From Datnioides undecimradiatus (lineage: Eukaryota; Chordata; Actinopteri; Lobotiformes; Datnioididae), in contig WARS01000011.1 in the NCBI GenBank assembly GCA_008933995.1, positions 7,531,516-7,595,515 of the forward strand: a stretch of 64,000 nt of DNA, read 5' to 3'. The first letter of the stretch is position 1. Each line of letters begins with the position of its first letter. Below are positions 1-13,256 of the stretch, in pieces. The notes under the pieces are model-generated. The model had not been told where the DNA came from. It ran no database searches and saw only the letters and a program-made list of their open reading frames with translations. The position numbers were made by a program, and so were the translations under genes.

Positions 1-684
1 ACAGTGAAGACAGACCCCAGGCCGTAGATGTGTGCTTCCCATGCAAATCCCCATGTGGCAACGGCAGAGTTCCAGTCAGAATAAAGAGGGACATAAAGGG
101 CAGGACTGAGAGCCAGAGAGGGGTGCAGAGACTCATTGGGAATAAAATCATCTGAGTAAGTGGGAGTCCAAGGCAGATCTGATGTTTTGCAGGTTGTGGC
201 AGATGTGTCCAAGTTACCATCAAGCAAAAGTGTACCACTGGCCTTTGACACCTGCAGGTCATCATCTGTAAAGCAAATACAATAAAATGAAACATTACCA
301 ATTTATCTGTTGTGTCAACAGAGATCCAAAAGTTACAGTCAATACAAACATAACTTGAAGTTGGGTAAAGAGTATACACCATACAAAAATACATGTTGAA
401 TATCCTGAGTATAACCTGTGTCCAAGGCATGTTTGCATTGTCATCATGAGCATGTTAGCATTTAAGTAAGTCAAAAGAATGCTGTGGACAAAATACAGGT
501 TCACATTGCTCCTATTATAGCATTTTACTTTTGATAATGTATATTTGATCTTGAGTTATTACTTGCCAAATGTAGCGAGCAACAGAGAATCTGCCACATA
601 TCAAGTTAATCCATAATAAAACAGAGCAGCCGAGTTACTGGGAATGTCTAACTAGGTCACAGGGAGAGCGGGAGCATGAGCAAG

Positions 685-730
<46 letters not shown>

Positions 731-2520
731 ATGTTCGTGTAAGTGAGCGAGAGAGAGAGAGAGGGAGCGAGAGACAGAGAGATGTGTGTTGATTAGCCAC
801 TATTGACCTGATTGCTGCTCTCATTTTGTGTGGCTATTATTAAGAATGGTCAAGGTGTTAGGCTTTATTAATGCTACATCCCTTCAAAACAATCTGCCAA
901 GGTATTCCACTTTTATCTGACTGTAACCACTAAATAATGTAAGCATCATTCTCTTGTGAAATAAGGTTCAGAGTCAGTTGTATATAGTCATCAGAGTCAG
1001 GAAACCTGCAGGTTATAAATGGTACATGCCCTATTTCTGGTTCTCCATTAGCAGTGACGTGATTGTGTCAATGCAGCAACAGCAAACAAGCAGAGAGACT
1101 TTTTCAACACAGGATTTTCACTATGTTCAGACAAAATCAAAAAAAAGAAAAAATACATTAATGTGATTGACACTTTTTTTTGTAATATCTGATACCGTGA
1201 CTTAACATTATTGCTAAAACTTGTGTCTTGTATTAAATGGTAAAGTGTAATTTCTCACACAGTTTTGTCAAAGCCTTTCTCTCTGTGTGTTCTTGAGGGC
1301 ACAAGCCATCATTTGCTTTGACACATGAGTGCCATTGTGTGTGTGTGTGTACAGCAAACATGGCATGTGCAGATGTGCACCACATTATCCAGTAAACTTT
1401 GGATGTTGGTAATTGAATCTGACTGCTGTGGGAATGAATTGTTTTTACGTAAACACAACCTTGTGGGAGAATATGCATAGACAGGGCAGAGAGGGACTAG
1501 AGAAGAGTTGGGGAGAGATTTTCGAGCAGAGTGACAGCTTGAGGTAGTGAAGTGATGCAAACCAGTCTGTGAATGTAGAACAACTATGTCTGCCAGCAGA
1601 ATACATATCACAAACACTGCAGTCGCGCATAGACTTAGAGTCATAGACTTTATTTTAGGTATTTAATGTCAACAATAATAGAAATCAATTCAAAACAGCC
1701 ATGAGAGACAAACTGTGATTAACTGTGATTGGTGTCATTTTTTATATACATTATTGAATATCATTCAAGCTCGGCTCTTACCTTTATCTTCCTCCATACT
1801 GACAGCTCCTCTTTGTAAAATATGATCTGTAATGTCAGTCAGTGCACCTCCAGTCTCCTTCACTGGGACAGTCAGCTCCTGTGAAGGGCCTGTTGTCCAT
1901 ACCCAACTGCCCGTGGTTACTGAGGGAGTGGGGTGCTCATGGCTGGGCCCAGTTCCAGCAGACAGTAGTGAAGTGGAGTCCTGGTCTGATGGAAGTGAGC
2001 GAGAAAGAAGAAAAGGTAACTGGGCATCAGTTGTCTCATTCTGCGAGGCTGGGGAAGTTGGCTGATTCTGTCTAGTCTGTGAAGAATCCAGTGAAGTTCC
2101 AGTGCTGGTCCCAGCAGGCTGATACTTTGCTGTTTGTTGTTCCTGGGTAGGTGAAGGTGATACACCTTCTGATGAAGAGCTTATTGGTTGTGAATCTTCT
2201 TTGGAGAGGGCATCATTAGGTTGCAAAAGAGATGTCTCTGTGCCCTCCTGTAAATCAGTGTATTCACCAATCACACCTTGGCTATCTGATTCCTCAGATG
2301 AAGATAAGTGCCACCTCACAGGTAGGAAGTCATTTTCAGCTCCAAATGTGGGACTCCCTGCTGCTGAACCCATTCCATGAGGTCTCTGTGAGAGCTGTGT
2401 GACTGGCTGGATGTCAGGCTGTTGTTTTTCCACGACCTTCTCCCCATTAAAGGCTATGACACCGAGTGAAAGAGGCAAGGACAGGGGGAAAAGAAGATAA
2501 AGATTCCACGCAAAGAGCAT
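1..2520 (-). CDS. PRRT3/PRRT4-like proline-rich transmembrane protein, 5' part only
   Basis: Two coding exons lie in the window: 2520-1782 and 265-1 (continuing off the left edge). The first ends in a GAT AAA G|gtaaga donor and the second starts after a tttacag acceptor; the join keeps one frame. Translation starts at the ATG at 2520, which opens a typical signal peptide (a short N-terminus, then a leucine-rich core ending near SLGVIAFNG). The rest of exon 1 is a Ser/Thr/Gln/Pro-rich, low-complexity ectodomain of about 225 residues. Exon 2 brings in a more ordered stretch ending WGFAWEAHIYGLGSVF, just before the window edge. That last motif resembles the start of the membrane region in vertebrate PRRT3/PRRT4, which is the only basis for the name. 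The membrane segments themselves are outside the window. Function is not known from this sequence. The gene structure is well supported; the family name is moderately supported. Confidence 0.65.
686..782. repeat. (TG)22 microsatellite followed by a GA-rich tract
   Basis: Uninterrupted TG dinucleotides run from 686 to 729. After a short GC-containing spacer a GA-rich tract runs to about 782. It lies in the intron between the two PRRT-like exons. Confidence 0.95.
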
Positions 2521-2944
2521 TGTGAGAGTCTGCAAAACTCCACCACCAAGTCACATGCTGTAGGTTTTGAAAGGTATTATCCAATCACATGTTTGACAGA
2601 TCAGGTCTCTGGGGAGCTCATGCGCAACACACCTGGAGACAAAAAAAGAAAGGTAAATCAAGACTCAATCAGTGCAACCACTCATCAAATACTGTGTGCT
2701 GGTAGGATATGTGCAGTAAATAACTTGACTCTTTGCATGTAAAGGGGAGTGCTAAAAAGCAAATACTGTATAAGGAAAGCTTTTCAGTAGGGTACAGGAA
2801 AACACTATCTTTAAAACACTCTTCTCTTTCTCCATGATGTCCTGTAACATGTACACACTACAAAAATTGGAGTGCAAATATCAATTCATAATAATACCAA
2901 ATGAAGCGACATTAAGTAGCCAGTCTCGTTTCGACTTTTCTTAC

Positions 2945-3190
2945 CTCATCAGTAGCCCACTCTGCTGCAGCCTCTTTAAACATATATGCTGCTCTGTGTC
3001 GCTGCATGCCTGCAGTCTCTTCCTGCGTAGCACTCTGTGTCCTTTCATACTCACTGTGCTGTGCCCCTCTTCTCTCCATCAGACAGTCGACACACAGGAC
3101 AGACCCCACCTCCTCCAGACAGCCCCTGTTGTCCCACTCTCTGCCGCTGCACTGATCTGACAGCGAGTTTGAGCGTTTGCACAATCCCGC
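2945..3190 (-). other. Possible 5' untranslated exon of the PRRT-like gene
   Basis: On the minus strand a GATGAG|gtaagaaa donor ends at 2945, upstream of the start codon at 2520. A matching acceptor (cctacag) lies near 2560, so a noncoding leader exon spliced to the ATG exon is plausible. A second possible donor (CCAG|gtgtgtt) lies near 2636. The 5' limit is a guess, since no TATA box is evident. There is no transcript evidence. Confidence 0.3.
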
Positions 3191-6100
3191 TCTCGTAAAT
3201 CTGAGGCATCATCTGTACCACACTCAGTATCATCTCTGTTATAGTTGCATAGGAATCTCTTATTTCACGCACACACTCACACACAACCCTTTGCTGTGTA
3301 TGATGCACAGTATGTGATGAGCAATATGAGTGTAAAGGAGAAGGACAGAGAATAGGAGAAGGAGGGGGATATAAAGAAAAAAGGAAAAGACATAAATATG
3401 TCATAAGGTCCAAAGCACACTCATCAGCCAACAGGCAGGCAGTACCCTGCACTGAACTAACCAGGCTACAGATCAATACATGCCATTGACTGTAATTTAC
3501 AACTGATGCTGTGTCCTTTCTCTTAAAGCAGCCACCACACGCACATGTAACCAACAGTGGATGAAGATTTTCTCTGAATAGCTCACATACATTATGCATG
3601 TTAACCGTGACTCATCTGTGTACCTACAGAACCTCTGAAACAAGAGGAAGAACAAAGATCTGACAACCTCAAGTCCGTTGTTAATTATTGTGGCAGGAGT
3701 CTGTGACATGAATTTTCTCTCACTATCATGATACCATGTTACTCACTTTCTTTGTTATCAGATTTGTTCACATGTGGTGTTTTTACCCACTGGGGGAAAT
3801 CCAGTAGCCTCGTGGCCTAATTCAATTCCCAAGGATGGTTCTAAAATAGACGCTGATCCACATACCTTTGGATGCATCTAGAGTCAGGGAGTTTAAAGCA
3901 CAGTCACATGTACATGCAATCTCTGTCTGGGTGATGCAAGGATTTGAAAAAGTTTTAAAGTTTTTTTTTCTTCTGTCCAAAGAAATTTGATAAATATGGA
4001 ACAAACTGCATCACAAACAATCTGCCAAACATATATTTAGCACAGAAGACAAAGATGAAGACTGGCTCTGCATGCAAGAAAGATGTACGCTATGACTGCA
4101 TATATTATAGCCACCAATGAGAACAGGTTACTTGCTGTCTCCTAAATGTCATCCTGCCTCTACATAAATTTCTGCTTGCTGTATGAAAAAAAAATATTTT
4201 GCTCATAAGAGATTCAAATACTCATAGACTGAAAGACAGTGAAGACCATTTCAGATCATTCAGGCAGTCAGTCAATGTTGAAGAGAGGAACTTCCCGAGG
4301 GGTGTGGTTAACCCGCTGTCTGATGAGGACACAGGAAAGCACCAACCCAGCCGTAACTAAAGGGACTGGAAAGGAACAAAGACAGGCCAAACATATGAGC
4401 TCAGTAGGGGACATGGCCAAATTATGGCCGCCTCACACTTGCTATCCTAATTCACTGGGCAACTGGTTTATGTTTAGACAAGCCATCCTCCAACAAGACA
4501 AAGTCAGCAGGGACTGGAGTCCAGCTGGGAGTGTGGACAGTTAGGACAAGATACAGAAACAAAACTGCAAAGAGGACAAAAACAAGTCAAAGTCCTGGTT
4601 AGGATAAAGGTGCAGATAAGATAAAGTCATACACTTTAAATCAGGTCCTAGATACCAATCTTTATTTTTATTTCTTTATATGTTAGGTCCCTTTAAGTGT
4701 TACGGGGTCACAGATGGATTCACAGACACATTCAGATATGCACCAACATGTCTTGCAAGGTAAGTACAAATAGGAATTTGACACTAAAGACAAAAAATCT
4801 AACGTGTCCTTTCTGCACCAGGGCCACAGTGCTAACCTAACTGGCTTATGATAGACAGAAAAAAATTGGTCTTTTTGGACCTAAATTTTGGTCTTGGTAT
4901 TTTGAATTAATGGTCATTTTTATATGAAAATGATTTATAATAAAATAATTAGTAAATATTGAACAGGCCCATTCAATTGGGAGCAACCAACCTGCAGATT
5001 AAGTCAGACAAACGCAAGTGAATGAACCAAAGGTAATGTTCAGAATTGAAGCAGGTGATGAGGGATGACATTAAAAGATTGAGAGTCTTTTGATGCTTAG
5101 ACTAGGCACATTTTATAATTGAGGAGTGATGCACATGACAGCAACAGATAAATACTCTTGTCCTGATGGGTTTTGATGTCATGACTTGGTTGATCAGCAA
5201 AGCCTGGGTGATGATGTGGAGGTTGAGGGATGCATGATACCATCCTGGAGAGAGAGAAAGAGAGAGAGAGAAAGAGAGAGTCATATTTAAAAAGACTACA
5301 GCAAAGTAATAACCTAACGGTAAAGGTGTGTTGCTAAGATATTACACAGAAGAGACCACCTAATGTGAACAGCTGATAACTCAATGAAGCCTGGCATTAG
5401 GAAGTTATGAGTGACCATGCGGGAGAGAGTGAAGAGCAGTGAGAATAAAAATAGTACTACAGGCCAAAGCATGCTAGGGAATGGTCTTTCTGACTAAACT
5501 TTAATTGGAGCCGTATTTCTATTTACAAATGAATTAAATTTATCAGAGGAAAATTATATGGGTGGACAACTGCAAGTCATCCAAATAGGTTGTTTGTACA
5601 CTATTCTTATGACAACATCTGTTAGTGCAGCTTCCCACTGGAACAGCTTCATTAGGTCAATACACTAAAAATGTTGTTTACTTCTTTGTGCCATGTAGAA
5701 AATGCTGCGATGTAGCTAAGAGATGTAACTGACCAAATGAAACTTACTTTTAGGGCGACGTCACAGTTTGTGTTGCAAAGACGAGGAAATGAAGCTCTTG
5801 GCCTAATTACTTAAAGACGCCCTATTTATTTTATGTTTTAGTTTATGCTTAGGTCTTCGTGCGCAACACAGAAATAAAAGCACATTGTGTCTACTAGCCT
5901 AAATAATGAGAATAACAACTGTAACTCTATGAATGTTATGTCATCCTGATTGTCATGTACCGGAAGAACCCTTAGAGTCACTACTGTGTTTACAGGATTA
6001 GATGTAGGTTTATTACGTGAGATTACATGCAGTTACTGTCGAGACCTGATACGCTGCAGGCTGTCATGTGCTTTATGCTCTCCTTACATGTACGAGGTGT

Positions 6101-6489
6101 AGTGACTTTCCATGCCTGCTCTCCCAGCATGTTTACTGTGTATGAGTGTGTGTACGCATTGTCAGTCCATCGTCTGTCTCTATTATGGTGAAGTGGCTAA
6201 ATTCAGCCTTGCAGCCAGGCCCTTCTCTTTTAAAATGGGTCGAAAACGTATTGCTGAGAAGTAGAGAGGTGCATTGGATAATACAAGAGAAAACAAGAGG
6301 ATTATGGCACAACAAAATAATTATTTTATGTCGTTTGTGTTGATTTCTTAATCGTGGGTAATTAAAAATAAAATGATTAATCGATCTAGTTGAGAGTGGC
6401 GTGCAGTGGCAAATAAACTGAACCGAAACAACGCACAAGCACTGTTTCTGTGTAAAACGATGCTCCGTGAATGCAGCATAGCGTTCAGA
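3191..6489. other. Intergenic region between the PRRT-like gene and lmf2
   Basis: This is the head-to-head interval of two divergent genes. It is AT-rich with only short open frames that have no codon structure or splice context. A GA-rich simple repeat lies at 5248-5280. The last few hundred bases before 6650 probably hold the lmf2 promoter, but I see no clear TATA box. I see no gene here. Confidence 0.6.
5248..5280. repeat. GA-rich simple repeat
   Basis: Imperfect (GA)n with AAAG interruptions in the interval between the PRRT-like gene and lmf2. Confidence 0.85.
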
Positions 6490-6649
6490 AGTACTGCAGC
6501 GCCATCTTGAGGCATGACTTTATCATCATCCGCTTGTCGCTACGTGTCCCCCTGGCCTTCCCCAGGCTACGTTAAATCCCGCTCCCCGCTCCTGCGCCTG
6601 GTCCTGCTACAGGAACAGGCAGCGGCGGTCCTGTCTCAGCGGCTCAGAC

Positions 6650-9600
6650 ATGGGGGAAATCATCCTGCCACGCCGCATGTTCCTCTGGTGCATGACGGTC
6701 ATCTATCTGATTGCCTTTGTTTCCCTCTACGTGCAGATACCAGGTGAGACTCGTGAGTTTGCTGCTGTGCCTGTGTGGAGGCTATCTCACTGAACTTCCG
6801 GCTCCTGGTACACGTAATGTTGTGTGTTAGCTTGTTAGCTGGGAATTTGGCGCTCTGTCTTCCTCCGCTTCTCTCGTGTGTGATGAGGGAGCGACTGGAA
6901 GTTTCTCTGAGGTTTCCCTGCTCCTGGCTAAGTGTACGAGCTAACAGCTGCAAACCTGCTGTAAATACGCACACGTGATAGTAATGTGGTATACTACACT
7001 ACCAACAAAACCTTTGTTTTTATAAGTTCATGGCGCCTTATTTCAAAGTAGTACAGCAGAAGTCCTGGAGACGTCGCCCACGCCCAAAATGTACTTGAAA
7101 TATGTATTTAGTAACATCATTTTCCAGTGCACGGTTTTCCACAATTCTCCGTTCATTTAAAGCCAATCCCAGCCCTACATTTGTAAACAGATTTTCATTT
7201 CATTCATTTTAAAGTAGAATAAATCCCTTTGTTGCACGTTGTGTCATTTTTGAAATATAAGTTGAAATACTTTACTTTTAATTGTATATTTATTGTATGA
7301 TATTTTATTTGAGGCAGGTAAACAAGTAAAATAACAGTGCAGATGCTGGATTACAGTGCACAAGTAATCACCTACAGTTAGACGTGTTTAAAAGTGTGTA
7401 AATTATAGTCACAGTTTCCAGATTATCAGACCATCACCTCACACCATTACACATCAGAGCATCAGACACATTTTGGACAAATGGCGCTCATCCCTTGAGC
7501 AGAGTTGCTTGGACACTGGATGGGTGAAAGAATAAAAGCTCTTCTGGCAACTTATGAAGACACTTTATGTTGATTGATGTTGTCGCCTCCTCTGTTTATG
7601 TCTATTGCTAGGTCTCTATGGTAATGAGGGACTGCTGCCTGCCCGCTGGCAGCTGCGATACAGCGGTAAGTCTCTAGGAGAACAGCTGCTGTCCTCTCCC
7701 ACCCTGCTGTGGCTGGGACCTCGGCTTGGCCTGGACACTCACACGGCAATGGAGCTGCTGTGTCTTGTAGGGGCCGCACTGAGCCTCGCTGCCACGCTGA
7801 TAGAGGCACTCCGTGACAGCATGGTGTTTTTCTGCCTCTGGGCCTTGTACCTGTCCATGTACCAGGTGAGTTTACAGCATTTCTTCCAAAGGTTACTGTA
7901 GTGGCTGTCATTGTCCTTATTCTCTGACTTACCATTTTTCTTTTTTCTTTTCAGGTGGGCCAGGTCTTTCTCTACTTCCAATGGTGAGTGATCTTTTTGT
8001 AATTAACACAATAGTGCTACAAATAGCAGCTGGTTAAAGGATCCCAGGATAACATTGGCAGTTTGTTGATAGGTTTGTGTCATCGTCAGTCCACTGTGTG
8101 TAGCATCATAGTAGTGTTTGTTGCTGCTGCTGTGCAACAACACTGTAGACATCACTATAATGATAACTCATCCTCATCACATCTCTCTGTTTATTTTATG
8201 CTTTATTTACTTATTCTTTCTGTTTATTGTCCAGGGACAACTTGCTCTTGGAGACTGGATTCCTCTGTATCTTTGTTGCTCCACTGACATTAATCAGGGG
8301 GTCGCGAGGTGTCAGAGAGCATGATCGTGTGACCTTTTGGCTGATCCGCTGGTTGCTCTTCAGGCTCATGTTTGCCTCTGGTGTGGTGAAACTCACCTCA
8401 CGTTGTCCCACGTGGTGGGGCCTTACAGGTGTCTGTCTAAGTAGTTTTTCTGTCTTTGTGTTTTATTCAGTCTGTACAGAACAAGGCAATCTCAGTGACA
8501 CAAGTTTGCACCATATTCCCTTTTCCCTGTATGTTGTACAGCTCTGACATATCACTATGAGACTCAGTGTATCCCAACGCCGCTCGCCTGGTTTGCACAC
8601 CAGTTGCCAGTGTGGTGGCAGAAGCTGAGTGTGATGGGGACCTTCGTCATAGAGATCGCCGTATCGCTGCTTTTCTTCAGCCCACTGCGCAGACTCCGCC
8701 TTGGTTCTTTTTACTTGCAGGTGAGTAGAAATTCAGGAGCTCTCTGTCTTTAGTTTGCTAAGTAAACATTAGTTAACGTCTTAAAATTTCCTCTGGATCA
8801 ATAAAGTATCTATCTATCCATCTCTAAATCTCTGCGTTGGTTTTGTGTTGGCGTTAGATTTTTGAAATCAGTTTTCGGCTCTTCCTTCCTGTGTGCAGGG
8901 TTAGCTTCAGAGCTTTTTAGTAGTGTTTGGATAAATCTCACCACAAACTACTAAAAAAATAATCTACAATTACCGAGCGTGTACACTGAAAGGTGTATGC
9001 TCAAATAGCTGCTAGTCAAATGCCTGGGTAATTTGGGGTTTATGTCTTGTGTAGGTGCTGCTTCAAGTGCTCATCATTTTGACCGGCAACTACAATTTCT
9101 TCAACCTGCTGACTTTGACCCTCTGTCTGTCACTTCTGGATGATCAGCATGTACATTTCTGGCTACGCAAAGCAGACAAGATCAGCAACAATGGTAAGAT
9201 AAACTGGATAGTACTACAGAAAATAAATAAGGAAAATCAGCATCACTTGGTTTTAAACAGTAAATCATTTTTACACAGTTACAGGCTAAGTGCTGTTTCA
9301 CAGTTTTTGTCAGCGTGTTAAATTTCCACCATCACTGGCAAAAACATTGATTTGAAAACATTTTCCACGTTTGCCCCAATAACACATCTGAATCCTGCTG
9401 ACAGAAGGACAGCCCACATTGAAAGCTTGAGTTTGAGTTGTTTGTTCATTCTGCCACGGTTTACTCACACTGTATCATCACACTGTCTCTCCGCTCTGGT
9501 CAGACTCCAGGCTGTGGTCATGGCTGTGTTACCTGCTGGAGCTGGCAGTCTGGTCACTCATAATCTTTGGAACAATCGTGTGCTTTGACCTGCAGCTGGA

Positions 9601-9827
9601 TACAACAAAGAAGGCTGTCACCTCCAGGATAGGTGCGTATTTATATTTGTGTACATGTAAGTAAATAAAAACAATTGCACTTTGATGTTTTTATAAAATT
9701 TTTGTCTTTGCAGCATTCACATACCACCAGTTTAACCAGTTTCTAAAGAATATCACCATCCCCTGCATTTGGATTGGTGTCCTGTCTCTCACCTGGGAGA
9801 TGATCACATCCATGTTCAGGTAGGTGC

Positions 9828-9860
<33 letters not shown>

Positions 9861-12270
9861 GCGTGCGTGCATGGGTGGGATTGTTAAGTGAAGTGTCTTT
9901 AAATAAAATTATGTTTGGTGTACAGCAGAGGTACAAAGTTGACATGCATGTGTTGTTTTCAGGTGCGCTTGTGTATCTGGTTTCCTGAAGAGGTTTTATG
10001 GAACTGTTCAGTGGACTGTGTTTGCTGCTGCCACCGCTGCTATGTTCACTATTAGTCTGGTGGGTGCTGTTGGACCTACAGCAATGGTCGAACTTATATC
10101 ATACAGCTAAAGTGTCATGCAGCTTAACCTTTTATTGATAAATATTCAGGGTTGGTGCAGGTCAAAATATCAATGTTTAACATCCCGGACTATATTTTCC
10201 TGTATTTTCTCTTATGTTATGACTTTCTGCTTATTTGCAGGTGCCATTCACATATATGGAGTATGACTCTAATGCCAGGTTGTGGCCGGGAGTGCGTCGG
10301 GCCTACGAGGTGGTGGATCGCTACCAGCTGGTCAACTCCTATGGCCTGTTCAGAAGGATGACTGGGGTCGGTGGGCGACCGGAGGTTGTCATTGAAGGAA
10401 GCAATGATGGAGTTTCGTGGACGGTGAGAGGAAATACCATAACATGAATAATAATATGTTATATAATATGTTTTATTTGAAAATGCTGTATGAAATGCTT
10501 CTAATTTGCATAATCTGTATTATATTATCTGTATTATCACCATGATAAAAACAGTGACCAAATTATTATCAGTAAGTTATTTATATTATAAGTATGTTTC
10601 TTCTTTCTTGTAGGAAATTGAATTTATGTATAAGCCCGGCAACCTAAGTGCACCCCCTCCTCTGGTGACACCTCACCAGCCCAGGTTGGACTGGCAGATG
10701 TGGTTTGCTGCCCTTGGGACTCACACACAGGCTCCGTGGTTCACCAGCCTCATATACAGACTGCTGCAGGGCAAAAGAGATGGTATGCAATGTTTTCTGT
10801 TGCTGTCACTTCATCTCCCTAAGGGGAATTCAGCACGGAATCAATTTGTTGTGCCTTGAATAGTTTTCATAATGGTTTCTCACTGTGTGTGAGAGTCTGT
10901 GTGTGAGATTGGAAAGCTTGTCTTTGCTGCCCCCAGTGGTAACACTTGTTTTAAAATTTTCCAACAGCAGGACATCAGAATATCATAATATCAATGTGTG
11001 AGACACAACTTTGTAAGACCTTGAGACCAGGCCCACATGTACTTTGAAAGTTTCACCCGACAGAGCACAGTGCAGAAAAGTTTCTCTGCCTTGGAAGATA
11101 TCATGTAAAATTGCCATTGAAAAGAAAGCAGTTGTGTTTGTTTGTTTTTTAAGAGCAAGCAGGTCTAAAAGTGTTTATGTCCTGCAGTGATCGAGCTGAT
11201 CCAGACAGACGTATCTCAGTATCCATTCCACCAGCAGCCTCCTGCCTACCTCCGAGCCCACCGCTACAGATACTGGTTTACTGAACCAAAGTCCGACGGG
11301 TTAGTGCTCTCTTTTTCTCCCTCACTTGGGTTTGTGGTAGCCCTGGTTCACTGAAAGATGTCACTGAAACAGCGCTACATCCAAATTCAAACTCACTGAA
11401 AAGTTTCATGATTAAGTCATAATTAAGCTACATGTTTTAGTTGTTTAAATTATGTATTTTTAGGTGTGCTAGCCTTTTTACATTCACTTAACTCTGGTGT
11501 ATATCTACATTGTCAAAACATTGTTTGAAAAAATGTATATACGTTATATATTTTCCAGATTAGTTAAAAGGAACACAGTACTTCACTAGATTGTACTTGG
11601 ATCATTGTTGTATGCTGCATGCAATGTTCCTGCCTGTCTTAATGTTTTTCTAATTTGAAAATTATTTTTTTCTCAACTTCTCACACTGTTTTGCTCATCT
11701 TTGTTGGCAGCTCTTACCCTCAGCGTTGGTGGAGGAGGGTCTATGATGAGGAATTCTATCCCACAGTGCACTTGGGCAACACTTTTCTGGAAAGCATGCT
11801 CAACCAGTATGGACTCAAGGTAAAATGGAGATGAGAAACTATTTTATAACTATATATTAAGTCGAGTATTAATCAAACATTAATTTGTTTGTGTGTAGGA
11901 CAAATCACCTCCACGTCGCATGTCCAACACTGCTGTTGCTCAGGCAGTCAGGTGGGTGCGTTCTCAGGTCAGAGGTGTCCCTGCTCACACACTGATCTGG
12001 ACCCTCATTGTCTGCAGCATCACCTTCTGTCTGATCCGAGGATTGCAACAAAAGAGCAAACACACGACTGTGAGCAATCACACAGAAAATGTACCTGACA
12101 GCTCTTCAGACCATTGCGGGAAGTTATTTGAACAACAGGCAGAGGAGAAGGAAAAGAAGAAGGAGGAGGAGGAAGATGGAGAGGACAGTGAAGATGAGGG
12201 CGAAGGAGGGGAGAGAGACATTGTGGGGGATGATGAAGAGGATGAGGAGCAAGAGGAAGATGGGAAATAA
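6650..12270 (+). CDS. lmf2: Lipase maturation factor 2
   Basis: Fourteen exons: 6650-6743, 7612-7865, 7955-7983, 8235-8428, 8542-8720, 9055-9193, 9504-9632, 9714-9819, 9963-10059, 10241-10423, 10614-10782, 11188-11299, 11711-11819, 11899-12270. All have GT-AG borders and the phases join into 721 aa, close to human LMF2 (707 aa). LMF proteins are multi-pass ER membrane proteins; LMF1 is needed for folding of lipoprotein and hepatic lipases, and LMF2 is its paralogue with a less certain role. Family hallmarks seen include [19 protein letters not shown] near residues 25-45, [19 protein letters not shown] where exons 3 and 4 meet, and conserved WW/RY-rich segments in the lumenal half. The N-terminal half shows several hydrophobic helices. 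A last helix (about 35 codons into exon 14) is followed by a very acidic tail of Glu/Asp/Lys runs. Exon 3 is only 29 nt. The start is the first ATG, followed by a signal-anchor helix. The gene is tail to tail with miox, as in human. Confidence 0.97.
8785..8826 (+). repeat. 3' tail of a truncated retroelement (LINE-like)
   Basis: In lmf2 intron 5 the sequence runs tttcctctggatcaataaag followed by degenerate TATC/TCTA tetramers. This form (TTTCC...GGATCAATAAAGTATCTATC) is what I recognise as the 3' end of fish LINE or SINE copies. The body of the element upstream is not recognisable, so the copy is severely 5' truncated or decayed. Confidence 0.55.
9826..9871. repeat. (GT)n microsatellite in lmf2 intron 8
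   Basis: The GT/GC-GT tract begins a few bases after the splice donor of exon 8 (9819) and runs to about 9871, with GC interruptions at its 3' end. Confidence 0.9.
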
Positions 12271-13040
12271 AAAAACAGATACAGGTAATTCTGCGTTAGA
12301 CTGTTCTCACCACCTGCCTTCAGAAAATGTTACTAGAATAACCAAAGAAGTTTCTGTGTGTATTTGTATTTCCTGATCAGCCACTTATGGAAAAACAAGT
12401 GAATTTGCCTTGTGCCACCTTCACCTTACTGCAGGACATTGTTCCTATATTTGCTGTCTACATAACAAACCACTTACTTAATTCAGCATATCTTACACCT
12501 CCATTGTTGGTTCTGACATAAGATGATACACAACGTAAACACTAGTCAAATCATTTTGAAAAAGAAGGGCGAAATATAGAATTTAAAGATAAAACTACTT
12601 CTGTTTGGCCCATTGAGAGAGGAAATGTGTGTTCATGTCTATCCTTGTCTCCTGTTTGTGGCATGTGCAGCTGTCACTGTGCTCTCACTGTATAATATTT
12701 ATGAACAGATAAATTCACCTAAATACAGAATATGTTGGCAAATACTTTGGTACCAATAGGTTTCTAGTCTCTGCTTGTAGTCTGCATAAAATTGACCAAT
12801 CACGTGTGATCACAGGTTTTGTTTTCGTGTTGGTAAACAGTTTGTGGAGAGCAAAAGAGACGGAATACATTGGCCCGAGGTGATTTCGCTTCTTGGCACC
12901 TTTTTTAAAAATGTACCTGCCCTCACATGCAGATAAACAAGTGAAAAAGTCTGGATGTAGACGCCATCTGTCAAATCCATTCACGTGTCACAGCAGAGTG
13001 TAAACAATGGCCGCCACACAACTGAGGAAGTCTGGACCTG

Positions 13041-13061
13041 GATATCCGTTAAACGGATATC
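13041..13061. repeat. Perfect 10-bp inverted repeat with a 1-nt centre
   Basis: GATATCCGTT is followed by a single A and then AACGGATATC, an exact inverted repeat. It lies between the lmf2 stop and the poly(A) signals where lmf2 and miox converge. It could fold into a tight stem in either transcript or be the core of a decayed MITE. No flanking duplication is obvious. Confidence 0.85.
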
Positions 13062-13256
13062 TTCAGGCTAAGCCGGCACCCCTGAGATATTGTCTGTTGT
13101 CCCCGGAGGCTAAATTGTTGCCAAACAGAGAGCCGATTGTTTACTGTATGTACAGAACTAAAACAACTAAGCACTTTTTCCTTTTTTCACAAATGTGTCT
13201 GTTTGTGTTAAAAAAAGAAACATCACACAAATCCCTGTAGTACTTTTAAAAATGTT

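Noticed and set aside
3051-3599. Minus-strand open frame of 182 codons upstream of the PRRT-like gene
   Set aside because: Composition is not protein-like, and the region contains a good splice donor at 2945 and probably a noncoding leader. No signal peptide or domain.
4239-4544. Plus-strand open frame of 101 codons in the interval between the PRRT-like gene and lmf2
   Set aside because: Stand-alone, with no splice sites in phase and no motif.
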